Of a stretch of 5,174 nt of DNA, positions 1-5,174 are shown piece after piece. The notes below the pieces were generated by a model that ran no database searches, was not told where the DNA came from, and saw nothing but the letters and a program-made list of their open reading frames with translations. This stretch comes from an uncultured Lachnobacterium sp. Lineage in GTDB: Bacteria; Bacillota; Clostridia; Lachnospirales; Lachnospiraceae. The position numbers were made by a program, and so were the translations under genes. The stretch covers positions 1 to 5,174 of the forward strand of contig URQG01000155.1 in assembly GCA_900549895.1 (NCBI GenBank). The letters run 5' to 3'. How positions within the stretch are numbered: the stretch's first letter is position 1; each line of letters opens with the position of its first letter.

Positions 1-49
1 ACGAGATTACTACGCGTCTCGTGGGCTCGGAGATGTGTATAAGAGACAG
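1..49 (+). other. Untrimmed Illumina Nextera i7 (P7 side) adapter, not genomic
   Basis: Bases 1-7 match the 3' end of the P7 primer (ending in ACGAGAT). Bases 8-15 (TACTACGC) sit exactly where the 8-base i7 index belongs; from memory this is the adapter-strand form of Nextera XT index N719. Bases 16-49 match the complete 34-base Nextera read-2 transposase adapter, and its last 19 bases, 31-49, are the Tn5 mosaic end. This orientation is the reverse complement of read-1 read-through from a short library fragment. It is a library artefact, so no promoter, start codon or transposon should be called here. Genomic sequence begins at base 50. Confidence 0.98.
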
Positions 50-53
50 GGTG

Positions 54-59
54 TATACT
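54..59 (+). promoter_or_regulatory. Candidate -10 box of the DUF2975 operon (its -35 region is lost)
   Basis: TATACT matches the sigma-A -10 consensus TATAAT at five of six positions and lies 32 nt upstream of the ATG at 92, a normal leader length. A -35 box would fall near bases 31-36, which are adapter rather than genome, so the promoter cannot be completed from this window. The call rests on one hexamer and its position. Confidence 0.35.
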
Positions 60-91
60 GCGCATAAAGAAAACGATTGTGGGGTAAAGTT

Positions 92-559
92 ATGAAACAG
101 ACAAAGATATCTTATTGGTTGAAAGCGATTACGATCATTCTTGGCGCAATAGGCATCGCTTTCTTTGGATGGATGACTTACATGACGCTTCCGATGAGGG
201 TGGCAAATGATCCGGCATGGGTGACGGTTGTATGCAGTTGGTATATTGCGGTGCTCTGTTATCTGGTATTGTTTGAGTTCTGGAAAGTCTGCACGCAGAT
301 CGGGGCAAACAATTCATTCTCGGAGGAGAATGCAATGCATTTTCACAGAATGGGAATCTACGGAGGCTGTGCAGCAGCCGGATTTGCGGTCCGGCTCATC
401 TGGTGGATCGTGGCAATCCGAAAGGAGCACGGAGAGATCGCGGTTCTCAGCGCGGGAGAAATTCTGTTGGCGCTGGTGTTTGTGGTACTGTGTGAGGCTT
501 TGGCGAAGCTGATAAAGTATGCGTATGACGTGAAGCATGAGAACGATCTGACGATATAG
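92..559 (+). CDS. DUF2975 family four-helix membrane protein
   Basis: A 155-aa integral membrane protein recognised as DUF2975. Four hydrophobic segments lie at about residues 12-33, 44-64, 88-108 and 116-138. Between helices 2 and 3 is the polar motif NNSFSEENA (73-81), and the protein ends in KHENDLTI (148-155); both are typical of the family. The molecular function is unknown. Family members are usually encoded next to a small Cro/C1-type HTH protein, as here (compare the B. subtilis YoaS/YozG pair), so a role as membrane partner or sensor for that regulator is a reasonable inference. ATG 92 was chosen because GGGG (81-84) lies about 7 nt upstream; an in-frame TTG at 77 has no good ribosome-binding site. 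The stop codon overlaps the Shine-Dalgarno of the next gene, which suggests coupled translation. There is no signal peptide separate from helix 1. Confidence 0.9.
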   Translation: MKQTKISYWLKAITIILGAIGIAFFGWMTYMTLPMRVANDPAWVTVVCSWYIAVLCYLVLFEFWKVCTQIGANNSFSEENAMHFHRMGIYGGCAAAGFAVRLIWWIVAIRKEHGEIAVLSAGEILLALVFVVLCEALAKLIKYAYDVKHENDLTI

Positions 560-564
560 GGGTG
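558..564 (+). promoter_or_regulatory. Shine-Dalgarno that sets the HTH gene start at 571
   Basis: AGGGGTG overlaps the TAG stop of the DUF2975 gene. Its GGGG core lies 8 nt from the ATG at 571. The in-frame GTG at 562 lies inside this site and cannot be served by it, which favours 571 as the start. Confidence 0.7.
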
Positions 565-570
565 ACAAAT

Positions 571-792
571 ATGGCGATTATTGTAAATATCGATGTCATG
601 CTTGCCAAGCGAAAGATGAGCGTGACGGAATTATCGGAGAAGCTTGGGATTACGATGGCGAACGTATCGATTCTAAAGAACGGGAAGGCCAAAGCGGTCA
701 AGATTGAGACGCTGAATAAATTGTGCAAGGCGCTGGACTGCCAGCCGGGTGATCTGTTTGCCTATGAAGAAGATCAGGAAGAAGAGAGGTAA
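571..792 (+). CDS. Small Cro/C1-type HTH transcriptional regulator (YozG-like)
   Basis: A 73-aa protein that is almost entirely one Xre-type DNA-binding domain. The opening MAIIVNIDVMLAKRKMS is characteristic of the HTH proteins paired with DUF2975. Helix 2 is about residues 17-25 (SVTELSEKL) and the recognition helix about 28-37 (TMANVSILKN). LCKALDCQPGDLFAY (51-65) is the classic end of these domains. The tail, 66-73, is acidic. There is no separate ligand-binding or dimerisation domain, so signal input probably comes from a partner, most simply the DUF2975 membrane protein encoded just upstream (inference). It probably binds DNA at its own operon promoter, most of which is lost at the contig end. 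The start at 571 is set by the AGGGGTG site over the previous stop; a GTG at 562 would add three residues. The stop codon abuts the Shine-Dalgarno of the next gene. Confidence 0.92.
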   Translation: MAIIVNIDVMLAKRKMSVTELSEKLGITMANVSILKNGKAKAVKIETLNKLCKALDCQPGDLFAYEEDQEEER

Positions 793-797
793 TTGAT

Positions 798-2306
798 ATG
801 GAAAACCCAAATAATCAGATAGAATCTGTAGCATATCAGAATATTCCAAACGATATGCCCAATCAATCAATTCCATATTACGGAGAGACCGAGGAGCAGA
901 AGACCATTCGTGCGCGGATGTTTTCCCTCATGTGGCTTCCAACGATTCTGTATGCCATATTTTATACGTTTTGTCTGTACGACAATTTCCACAGTATCAC
1001 GATGCCGATTTTTGTTGTAGGAACCGTTGGCTATTGTGCCTACCTGCTGAAAAGTTTTCGTGGATGCAAGGTAAAGGAACTTAAGGTACAGAAAATGAGC
1101 ATCTTCTGTGCAATCGGGATGCTTGCACTTGCCGTATCAACCTGCCTGACCGGAAATGAGTTTGTAATCCTGATGAGCAACGCAGGAATCTTTTGCCTGC
1201 TGGTCAGCATGCTGCTTTTTGAATTCTGTTCCACGAAAAATTGGACGTTGGCAAAAGGCATAGGTTCTATTACAAAGGCGGTCATTGGTGCAGTGGCAAG
1301 TATCGAGGATCCGTTTCGTGATTTCTCCTGTTTTCGTTCGAAGAGGGGAAAGCACAAGACGAATAGGGCAGAGTATGTGATGATCGGTATTGCAGTGGCA
1401 CTTCCGATTCTGATCATTGTGATGATCCTTCTGGTGCAGGCCGATGCAGTATTCGCAAATATGATATTGGGAATTTTTCGACTGGATATTCCTTCGGCGC
1501 GAGTGGTTGGTATTGTATTGACGTTTGTATATGCGGTGTTTGCGGCATACTGCGGAATGCGTTATCTCGGCAAGAAGACGATTGCTGCAGATAGCAGGGA
1601 TATGCGCGGATGGGAGCCTGTCGTTGCAAACACGATTCTTGTACTGGTTTCGGCAGTATATCTGCTGTTCTGTTTTATTCAGATTTTCTCGCTTTTTCTC
1701 GGACAGATGAAGCTGCCGGATGGATATACTTATGCGAAGTATGCGAGAGAGGGCTTTTTCCAGCTTCTGTTTGTGTGTCTGATCAATGTCGGACTGGTGC
1801 TTTTTACGATGGGCTGCTTTAAAGAAAATAAGGCAAAGAAGATACTGCTGACGGTCATCAGTGCATGTACCTACATTATGATCGCATCGTCTGCGTATCG
1901 TATGTGCTTATACATTCGCGAGTATCATCTGACGTTTCTGCGTGTGTTTGTCCTGTGGATGCTTGCGATGATCGCGGTGTGGCTCGGTGGGATCATTGCA
2001 CAGATTTACAGAGAAAACTTTCCACTATTCCGTTACACGATCGTGATCGCAACCGTGTTCGTGTTTGCATTTGGCATCGCACGACCGGATTATTGGATCG
2101 CAAAATACGATGTGGATTATCTTTCGAACGAACAGGAAGCTTATTATTTGGCGGGATTATCGACGGATGCGGCACCGGTGCTGACCGGTCGTACAGGGGA
2201 ATGGGCAGACGATTATCTGGAGAATATTGAGAACGATTTTAATGAGGGCATGCGTGAGTATAATTTTTCACATGCGAAGGCTAGAAAACTATATGCTCAA
2301 AAATAA
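798..2306 (+). CDS. DUF4153/DUF4173-type polytopic membrane protein
   Basis: A 502-aa membrane protein. A polar N-terminus of about 40 residues is followed by about 11 hydrophobic segments, near 47-61, 69-84, 101-116, 120-143, 192-213, 236-254, 275-302, 318-340, 348-371, 380-402 and 412-428. A basic cytoplasmic-looking loop (about 173-190) lies between helices 4 and 5. The core LPDGYTYAKYAREGFFQLL (306-324) and the post-helix motif ARPDYWIAKYDVDYL (428-442) are the signatures used to place it in the DUF4153/DUF4173 group. The C-terminal ~70 residues are soluble. The biochemical role is unknown and no catalytic motif is visible. The gene starts 5 nt after the HTH gene; its Shine-Dalgarno AGAGG (785-789) lies inside that gene with an 8-nt spacer. 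It is therefore the third gene of the operon and the likeliest effector or target of the DUF2975/HTH pair (inference). No terminator hairpin follows its stop. Confidence 0.88.
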   Translation: MENPNNQIESVAYQNIPNDMPNQSIPYYGETEEQKTIRARMFSLMWLPTILYAIFYTFCLYDNFHSITMPIFVVGTVGYCAYLLKSFRGCKVKELKVQKMSIFCAIGMLALAVSTCLTGNEFVILMSNAGIFCLLVSMLLFEFCSTKNWTLAKGIGSITKAVIGAVASIEDPFRDFSCFRSKRGKHKTNRAEYVMIGIAVALPILIIVMILLVQADAVFANMILGIFRLDIPSARVVGIVLTFVYAVFAAYCGMRYLGKKTIAADSRDMRGWEPVVANTILVLVSAVYLLFCFIQIFSLFLGQMKLPDGYTYAKYAREGFFQLLFVCLINVGLVLFTMGCFKENKAKKILLTVISACTYIMIASSAYRMCLYIREYHLTFLRVFVLWMLAMIAVWLGGIIAQIYRENFPLFRYTIVIATVFVFAFGIARPDYWIAKYDVDYLSNEQEAYYLAGLSTDAAPVLTGRTGEWADDYLENIENDFNEGMREYNFSHAKARKLYAQK

Positions 2307-2347
2307 TATAAAGTAGAAAAAGTGCAATTTATGCATGAAATATTACA

Positions 2348-2362
2348 AGAATTATGGATTCT
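2348..2362 (+). repeat. Short inverted repeat AGAAT-5 nt-ATTCT in the MATE leader region
   Basis: AGAAT (2348-2352) and ATTCT (2358-2362) are perfect complements around a 5-nt loop. On its own this is small enough to be chance. It matters because its right arm is also part of the left arm of the longer repeat at 2353-2414, so the two pairings exclude each other. Confidence 0.35.
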
Positions 2363-2414
2363 CATAGCGTATTATTGATATACATGTTATTCTAGTATGT
2401 AAGGAGAATCTATA
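2353..2414 (+). repeat. 11-bp inverted repeat that could hide the MATE gene Shine-Dalgarno
   Basis: The left arm TATGGATTCTC (2353-2363) pairs with the right arm GAGAATCTATA (2404-2414): ten Watson-Crick pairs and one G-U, around a 40-nt loop. The right arm contains the GAG of the Shine-Dalgarno AAGGAG (2401-2406), the whole spacer and the first base of the start codon. If transcription begins upstream of about 2348, this would be an SD-sequestering leader; if it begins nearer the gene, the arms can only act as DNA sites. The pairing is seen directly; its function is inference. Confidence 0.5.
2401..2406 (+). promoter_or_regulatory. Strong Shine-Dalgarno of the MATE gene
   Basis: AAGGAG is a near-perfect anti-16S match, 7 nt before the ATG at 2414. 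It fixes the start of the MATE gene. Its last three bases lie in the right arm of the 2353-2414 inverted repeat. Confidence 0.85.
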
Positions 2415-3736
2415 TGGCCGTTGAAAGAAAAAATCTGACACAACTTTTTGTCCCAATCTGTTTTGAGACACTTTTCTATATGCTATCCGGAATGGTCGAT
2501 ACATTGATGCTGTCATCGGTAAGTGATCAGGCGGTTGGAGCGGTAGGTACTGCCAATACGTATATTAGTGTATTTATCATTATGTTCGGTGTGATTTCAT
2601 CCGGTATGATAGCGGTCATGACGCAGAATATCGGTGCGGGAAAGCCGGGAATTGCATATCAGGCAAGACAGTTGGGCCTTATTTTTAATGCAGTGGTTGG
2701 AATACTGATGTCGGCATTTTTGGCAATCTTTTCAGGAACGATACTTAAAGTTGTAAGTATTGCGCCGGCATTACTTGAACCGGCAGAGACCTACCTTCGA
2801 ATTGTCGGCGGTGCATGTTTTTTGAATGCCCTCATTCCGATTTTTGCAAGTTATCTGCGTGTGTTCGGATATACAAAGCAATCGTTGTTTGCATCGATTG
2901 TAGGAAATGTGCTCAATTTTATCTTGAACGCAGTATTTCTGTTTGTCCTAAACTGGGGCGTTATGGGTGTGGCAACAGCGACGGTGATCTCACGTGTGGT
3001 AAATCTGATCATGGTTGCGACGATGGGAGCCGTGTTGATCAAGGCGAAGAACAGTCCGGAGAGAATGTCGTCACGCAAAATTTTGGGACAGATCATCAAA
3101 ATCGGATTTCCGTCCGCCTGTGAGACTGCGCTTTACAATATTGCAATGACGCTGGTTGTCCGTTTTATGAATCAGATGGATACGGATGGCATGAATGTGA
3201 CTGCGCGCTCCTATGCGGTGCAGATCGCCAATTTCTCGTATTGTATCGGTGCGGCATTGGCACAGGCGAATGCGATCATGACCGGATGGCGGATCGGTGC
3301 CAAAGAATATGAAGAATGTGCGAAAGGAACGCGCAAGGCGGCAATCTATGGAGTGATTACCGCGACCTGCTTTTCCGTTACATTTGCGTTGCTTGGACAT
3401 TATATCGTGTGCATTTTCACGGATGATCCGCAGATGATCAGCCTTGTTGTTAAGCTGCTTGCTGTCGATGTGTTTCTCGAAGTGGGGCGTGTGACGAATC
3501 TTGTCTACGGTCAGGCATTAAAGACGAGCGGCGATGCGGTATTTCCGGTTATCATGGGAGCGATATTTATGTATCTGTGTGCCGTCGGAGGAACCTATTT
3601 CTTTGGAATTCATCTCGGATTGCTTGCGGTAGGTGCTTATATTGCGATGGCAAGTGATGAATGCGTGCGCGCGGTCGGGATGGTGCTTCGCTGGAAGACC
3701 GGAAAGTGGAAGATGAAGAGGCTTGTTGATGAATAG
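2414..3736 (+). CDS. MATE family multidrug/toxin efflux transporter
   Basis: A 440-aa, 12-helix secondary transporter of normal length for MATE proteins, which export organic cations, drugs or metabolites in exchange for Na+ or H+. The two homologous lobes are visible. The N-lobe opens with P14, E18 and the GMVDTLMLS block (26-34); D29 sits where cation-coupling aspartates occur in NorM-type proteins (assigned by eye). GNVLNFILNAVFLF (164-177) followed by NWGVMGVATATVISR (180-194) is a strong MATE signature. The C-lobe begins near GFPSACETALYN (231-242). The tail RWKTGKWKMKRLV (426-438) is common in Firmicute members. The substrate cannot be read from sequence. The gene is followed after 9 nt by an AraC regulator, so local control by a ligand, possibly the exported compound, is likely. 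There is no sign of truncation or frameshift. Confidence 0.95.
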   Translation: MAVERKNLTQLFVPICFETLFYMLSGMVDTLMLSSVSDQAVGAVGTANTYISVFIIMFGVISSGMIAVMTQNIGAGKPGIAYQARQLGLIFNAVVGILMSAFLAIFSGTILKVVSIAPALLEPAETYLRIVGGACFLNALIPIFASYLRVFGYTKQSLFASIVGNVLNFILNAVFLFVLNWGVMGVATATVISRVVNLIMVATMGAVLIKAKNSPERMSSRKILGQIIKIGFPSACETALYNIAMTLVVRFMNQMDTDGMNVTARSYAVQIANFSYCIGAALAQANAIMTGWRIGAKEYEECAKGTRKAAIYGVITATCFSVTFALLGHYIVCIFTDDPQMISLVVKLLAVDVFLEVGRVTNLVYGQALKTSGDAVFPVIMGAIFMYLCAVGGTYFFGIHLGLLAVGAYIAMASDECVRAVGMVLRWKTGKWKMKRLVDE

Positions 3737-3739
3737 GAG
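3735..3739 (+). promoter_or_regulatory. Shine-Dalgarno of the AraC gene, overlapping the MATE stop
   Basis: AGGAG begins inside the TAG stop of the MATE gene and lies 6 nt before the ATG at 3746. The overlap makes co-transcription and coupled translation of the two genes likely and supports this start. Confidence 0.8.
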
Positions 3740-3745
3740 CAGGGA

Positions 3746-4639
3746 ATGTACTTTGAATTAAAGGAAAATAGGCCACATGGGACACCGGATAATCCGTTTA
3801 GTTTGTATCGTATACAGAATGTGCCGCATGCATTTCAGATTCCGGTGCATTGGCATGATGAACTTGAGATTATTTTTGTGAAGAAGGGACCTTTAAATGT
3901 AACAATTTCAGGCGAAAATTATATTGGAAATCCTGGGGATGCGTTTGTTGTGTCGCCGGGGAATCTGCATTTTATGGGATCACATACAGGAGATGTGGAT
4001 TATTGCACCCTTTTATTCCCGTTGGAATTTGTGTCATTTCAGACCAATGACTTGTGGGAACAGATGATTATGGCACCTCTGAAAAGCGGACGCATGATTT
4101 TTTGTACACAAGTCGGCAAAAGAATGGAAGATCTGGGTGAGCGTCTGCTTATGCTGTATGCTGGAGAAGAAGACAAAAGAAAACCCGTCAGGATACTGGA
4201 ACAAAAGACAAAGGAGCAAGAATTGGATTCCCTTTCCATACAGATGGAAACCAAAGCGATACTTTGTGAATTCATTCAGCGGATGTGGAAGAACCATTTT
4301 ATTATCGCAAACGACACAAGCGGAAGAAATGCAACGGAAAAAGAGATGATTTCCTATATTCAGGAAAATTATGCGAATGAGATTTCTTTGAAGGAGTTCG
4401 GCGCACAATTTCATCTGTCGGAAAAATATGTTTCGCGTTACTTTAAGGAACATTTTCACATTACATTGTCGCAGTATGTGAATCATCTGCGGCTGGAGCA
4501 TGCAAGACAGCTTTTGCAGGAGACGCAGTTGCCGGTCACGGAGGTGGCTTTGCAGAGCGGGTATCCGAATGTCAGTTATTTTATTCGCAGTTTCAAAAAA
4601 ATGTACGGCGTATCACCGCTGAAATACAGGAAGAAGTAA
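3746..4639 (+). CDS. AraC-family regulator with N-terminal cupin domain
   Basis: A 297-aa cytoplasmic transcription factor of normal AraC length. The N-terminal cupin sensor covers about residues 20-95. HWHDELEIIFVKKG (35-48) fits the cupin motif H-x-H-x3-E-x6-G exactly, and PGDAFVVSPGNLH (63-75) supplies the second half with H75. A helical, charged linker (about 100-200) leads to the AraC DNA-binding domain (about 200-296) with two HTH units: ISLKEFGAQFHLSEKYVSRY (213-232), then LPVTEVALQSGYPNVSYFIR (262-281) followed by SFKKMYGVSPLKYR (282-295), the family signature. It probably activates the upstream MATE gene, and so itself, from the 2307-2413 spacer in response to an unknown small ligand (inference). 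No AraC-type direct repeats could be identified there with confidence. No terminator follows its stop, so read-through toward the DUF3783 gene is possible. Confidence 0.95.
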   Translation: MYFELKENRPHGTPDNPFSLYRIQNVPHAFQIPVHWHDELEIIFVKKGPLNVTISGENYIGNPGDAFVVSPGNLHFMGSHTGDVDYCTLLFPLEFVSFQTNDLWEQMIMAPLKSGRMIFCTQVGKRMEDLGERLLMLYAGEEDKRKPVRILEQKTKEQELDSLSIQMETKAILCEFIQRMWKNHFIIANDTSGRNATEKEMISYIQENYANEISLKEFGAQFHLSEKYVSRYFKEHFHITLSQYVNHLRLEHARQLLQETQLPVTEVALQSGYPNVSYFIRSFKKMYGVSPLKYRKK

Positions 4640-4640
4640 G

Positions 4641-4669
4641 TTGACACGAGAAAGATGGCTGGTTATAGA
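4641..4669 (+). promoter_or_regulatory. Candidate distal promoter, TTGACA-17-TATAGA
   Basis: A perfect -35 hexamer TTGACA (4641-4646) starts one base after the AraC stop codon. Seventeen bases later is TATAGA (4664-4669), a weak -10 with four of six matches that lacks the conserved final T. A transcript from here would start near 4676 and include both arms of the 4679-4728 inverted repeat. Confidence 0.4.
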
Positions 4670-4680
4670 AAAGAAAAATG

Positions 4681-4689
4681 TGCTATAAT
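4681..4689 (+). promoter_or_regulatory. Extended -10 promoter of the DUF3783 gene
   Basis: TGCTATAAT carries the TGn extension and a perfect TATAAT (4684-4689). The best -35 at 18-bp spacing is TGGTTA (4660-4665), only three of six matches, which an extended -10 can tolerate. The predicted start is near 4696, giving a leader of about 25 nt with the Shine-Dalgarno inside it. The whole motif lies in the left arm of the 4679-4728 repeat. Confidence 0.65.
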
Positions 4690-4704
4690 ACGAGAAAATC
4701 AAGT

Positions 4705-4710
4705 AAAGGA
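4705..4710 (+). promoter_or_regulatory. Shine-Dalgarno of the DUF3783 gene
   Basis: AAAGGA, followed by TGAT, aligns well with the anti-SD and lies 10 nt before the ATG at 4721. It supports this start over the in-frame ATG at 4655, which lies upstream of the better -10 box. Confidence 0.65.
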
Positions 4711-4720
4711 TGATCGTATT

Positions 4721-5104
4721 ATGGCACAATTTATTTTAATGTTTGGATTAAATAAGAATAAAGAAGCAGCAGTGCGCACAGTAAGTACTGCAATCGGTGC
4801 GACAGTGGTGGCCGTACCACGCAAAGACTATAGTCAGAAGCTTGGTACATTGGCAAAGGTACAGGGCTTTTCGCGGGATAAAACCGTGTATAGCGGTCCG
4901 AATTTCCCAGCAGAAATGTTGATATTTTCCGGTATGAATTCAGCGCAGGTCGATGAGTTCCTTGCGGAATATAAGAAACAGGGAGTTTCGGCAATCGGAC
5001 TGAAAGCAATCGTTACGCCGAACAATGTATTTTGGACGCCGGAAGCTTTGTTTCAAGAATTGTTTAAGGAGCATATGAATATGACAAATTCGGGTTTGTC
5101 GTGA
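4721..5104 (+). CDS. DUF3783 domain-containing protein
   Basis: A 127-aa soluble protein with no signal peptide or membrane segment. The C-terminal part, about residues 65-118, matches DUF3783: a strand-like PAEMLIFSGMN (65-75), an amphipathic helix VDEFLAEYKKQG (78-89), then the family hallmark LKAIVTPNNVFWTPEALFQE (96-115) ending in LFKEH. The N-terminal half (MAQFILMFGLN, then a helix with KEAAVRTV) has no recognisable motif. Family members are common in Clostridia and have no established biochemical role. ATG 4721 was chosen for its Shine-Dalgarno and because it lies downstream of an extended -10 box; the reading frame continues up to an ATG at 4655 that would place the promoter inside the gene. 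The first codons form one arm of a long inverted repeat, an unusual arrangement. It is probably its own transcription unit, or weakly coupled to the MATE-AraC unit by read-through. Confidence 0.85.
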   Translation: MAQFILMFGLNKNKEAAVRTVSTAIGATVVAVPRKDYSQKLGTLAKVQGFSRDKTVYSGPNFPAEMLIFSGMNSAQVDEFLAEYKKQGVSAIGLKAIVTPNNVFWTPEALFQELFKEHMNMTNSGLS

Positions 5105-5115
5105 TCAGATAGGGG

Positions 5116-5146
5116 TTCAAAAACGGACGATACCGGATGATAAAAT
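5116..5146 (+). promoter_or_regulatory. Weak promoter-like motif near the window end
   Basis: TTCAAA (5116-5121, four of six matches) and TAAAAT (5141-5146, five of six) with a TGA extension (5138-5140) are separated by 19 bp, which is long. It could drive a gene beyond the window edge. The spacing and weak -35 keep confidence low. Confidence 0.22.
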
Positions 5147-5174
5147 ACGATTCGAAAATTAGCAGTAACTTGCT

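Larger units (their letters stand above)
4679..4728 (+). repeat. 15-bp inverted repeat over the -10 box and start codon of the DUF3783 gene
   Basis: TGTGCTATAATACGA (4679-4693) pairs with TCGTATTATGGCACA (4714-4728). Fourteen pairs are Watson-Crick and one (4684/4723) is G-U in RNA; the loop is 20 nt. The left arm contains the extended -10 box TGCTATAAT; the right arm contains the start codon at 4721 and the next five bases. The Shine-Dalgarno AAAGGA lies in the loop. A U-rich stretch (ATTTATTTTAAT, 4729-4740) follows the right arm. As RNA it could block initiation or act as a weak terminator of read-through; as DNA it could be an operator. The repeat is directly visible; its function is inference. 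Confidence 0.75.

Noticed and set aside
31..49. Tn5 mosaic end as evidence of a real transposon
   Set aside because: It is embedded in the complete Nextera adapter with index and P7 tail, so it comes from library preparation.
77..91. TTG start at 77 for the DUF2975 protein
   Set aside because: It has no suitable Shine-Dalgarno, while ATG 92 has GGGG at good spacing and gives the usual family N-terminus.
562..570. GTG start at 562 for the HTH protein
   Set aside because: It lies within the AGGGGTG ribosome site; ATG 571 gives the familiar MAIIVN start.
1040..1417. 125-aa open frame on the - strand within the DUF4173 gene
   Set aside because: It mirrors a conserved membrane-protein gene, with no family resemblance and no neighbours on that strand.
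2259..2264. TATAAT inside the 3' end of the DUF4173 gene as the MATE promoter
   Set aside because: There is no acceptable -35 at 16-18 bp, and it lies within an AT-rich coding stretch. It could still matter if start mapping places a 5' end near 2271.
2328..2339. Near-palindrome TTTATGCATGAA in the spacer before the MATE gene
   Set aside because: Its 12 bases are AT-rich with one mismatched pair, and it matches no operator I recognise; chance is likely in such sequence.
4034..4501. 155-aa open frame on the - strand across the AraC gene
   Set aside because: It lies entirely inside a well-supported AraC gene, and its translation shows no recognisable domain.
4641..4689. TTGACA (4641) and TATAAT (4684) as one promoter
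   Set aside because: They are 37 bp apart, far outside the 15-19 bp that sigma-A tolerates.
4655..4720. ATG at 4655 as start of the DUF3783 protein
   Set aside because: The extra 22 residues are encoded by the promoter region and leader, are not family-like, and have a weaker ribosome site.
5137..5174. Possible start of another gene (ATG at 5137, 12 codons open to the edge)
   Set aside because: The ribosome site is weak, the fragment is too short to recognise, and it overlaps a promoter-like motif.

Overview
The window looks like chromosomal DNA of a low-to-mid-GC Firmicute, most likely a gut Lachnospiraceae (Roseburia/Agathobacter/Blautia-type). The evidence is the set of protein families (DUF2975 with its HTH partner, a DUF4153/DUF4173-type membrane protein, a MATE exporter with a cupin-AraC regulator, a DUF3783 protein), strong purine-rich Shine-Dalgarno sites and tight same-strand packing. 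The genus is an inference. Bases 1-49 are not biological: they are an untrimmed Illumina Nextera i7 adapter, so genomic sequence starts at base 50 and the window begins at a raw contig end.

Layout, all genes on the + strand. (1) 92-2306 is a compact three-gene operon: a four-helix DUF2975 membrane protein, a 73-aa Cro/C1-type regulator and an 11-helix DUF4173-type membrane protein. The gaps are 11 and 5 nt, and each downstream Shine-Dalgarno overlaps the previous stop codon. Only a possible -10 box survives upstream because the adapter replaces the rest. (2) 2307-2413 is an AT-rich spacer with no visible intrinsic terminator. It holds an 11-bp inverted repeat whose right arm covers the Shine-Dalgarno of the next gene. 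(3) 2414-4639 is a two-gene unit: a MATE efflux transporter followed after 9 nt by an AraC-family regulator with an N-terminal cupin. (4) 4640-4720 is a short spacer with two promoter-like signals. A 15-bp inverted repeat spans the better -10 box on one side and the start codon of the next gene on the other. (5) 4721-5104 encodes a DUF3783 protein. The last 70 bases hold no convincing gene, only a weak promoter-like motif.

How the parts may work together (inference): the DUF2975/HTH pair probably forms a membrane-linked regulatory module controlling its own operon, including the DUF4173 protein. The AraC protein probably senses a small ligand and controls the MATE exporter encoded with it. 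The most striking non-coding signal is the inverted repeat at 4679-4728. A transcript reading through from the MATE-AraC unit would carry both arms and could hide the DUF3783 start codon in a hairpin, whereas a transcript from the local extended -10 promoter would lack the left arm and stay open. No mobile element, CRISPR array, tRNA or rRNA was seen.
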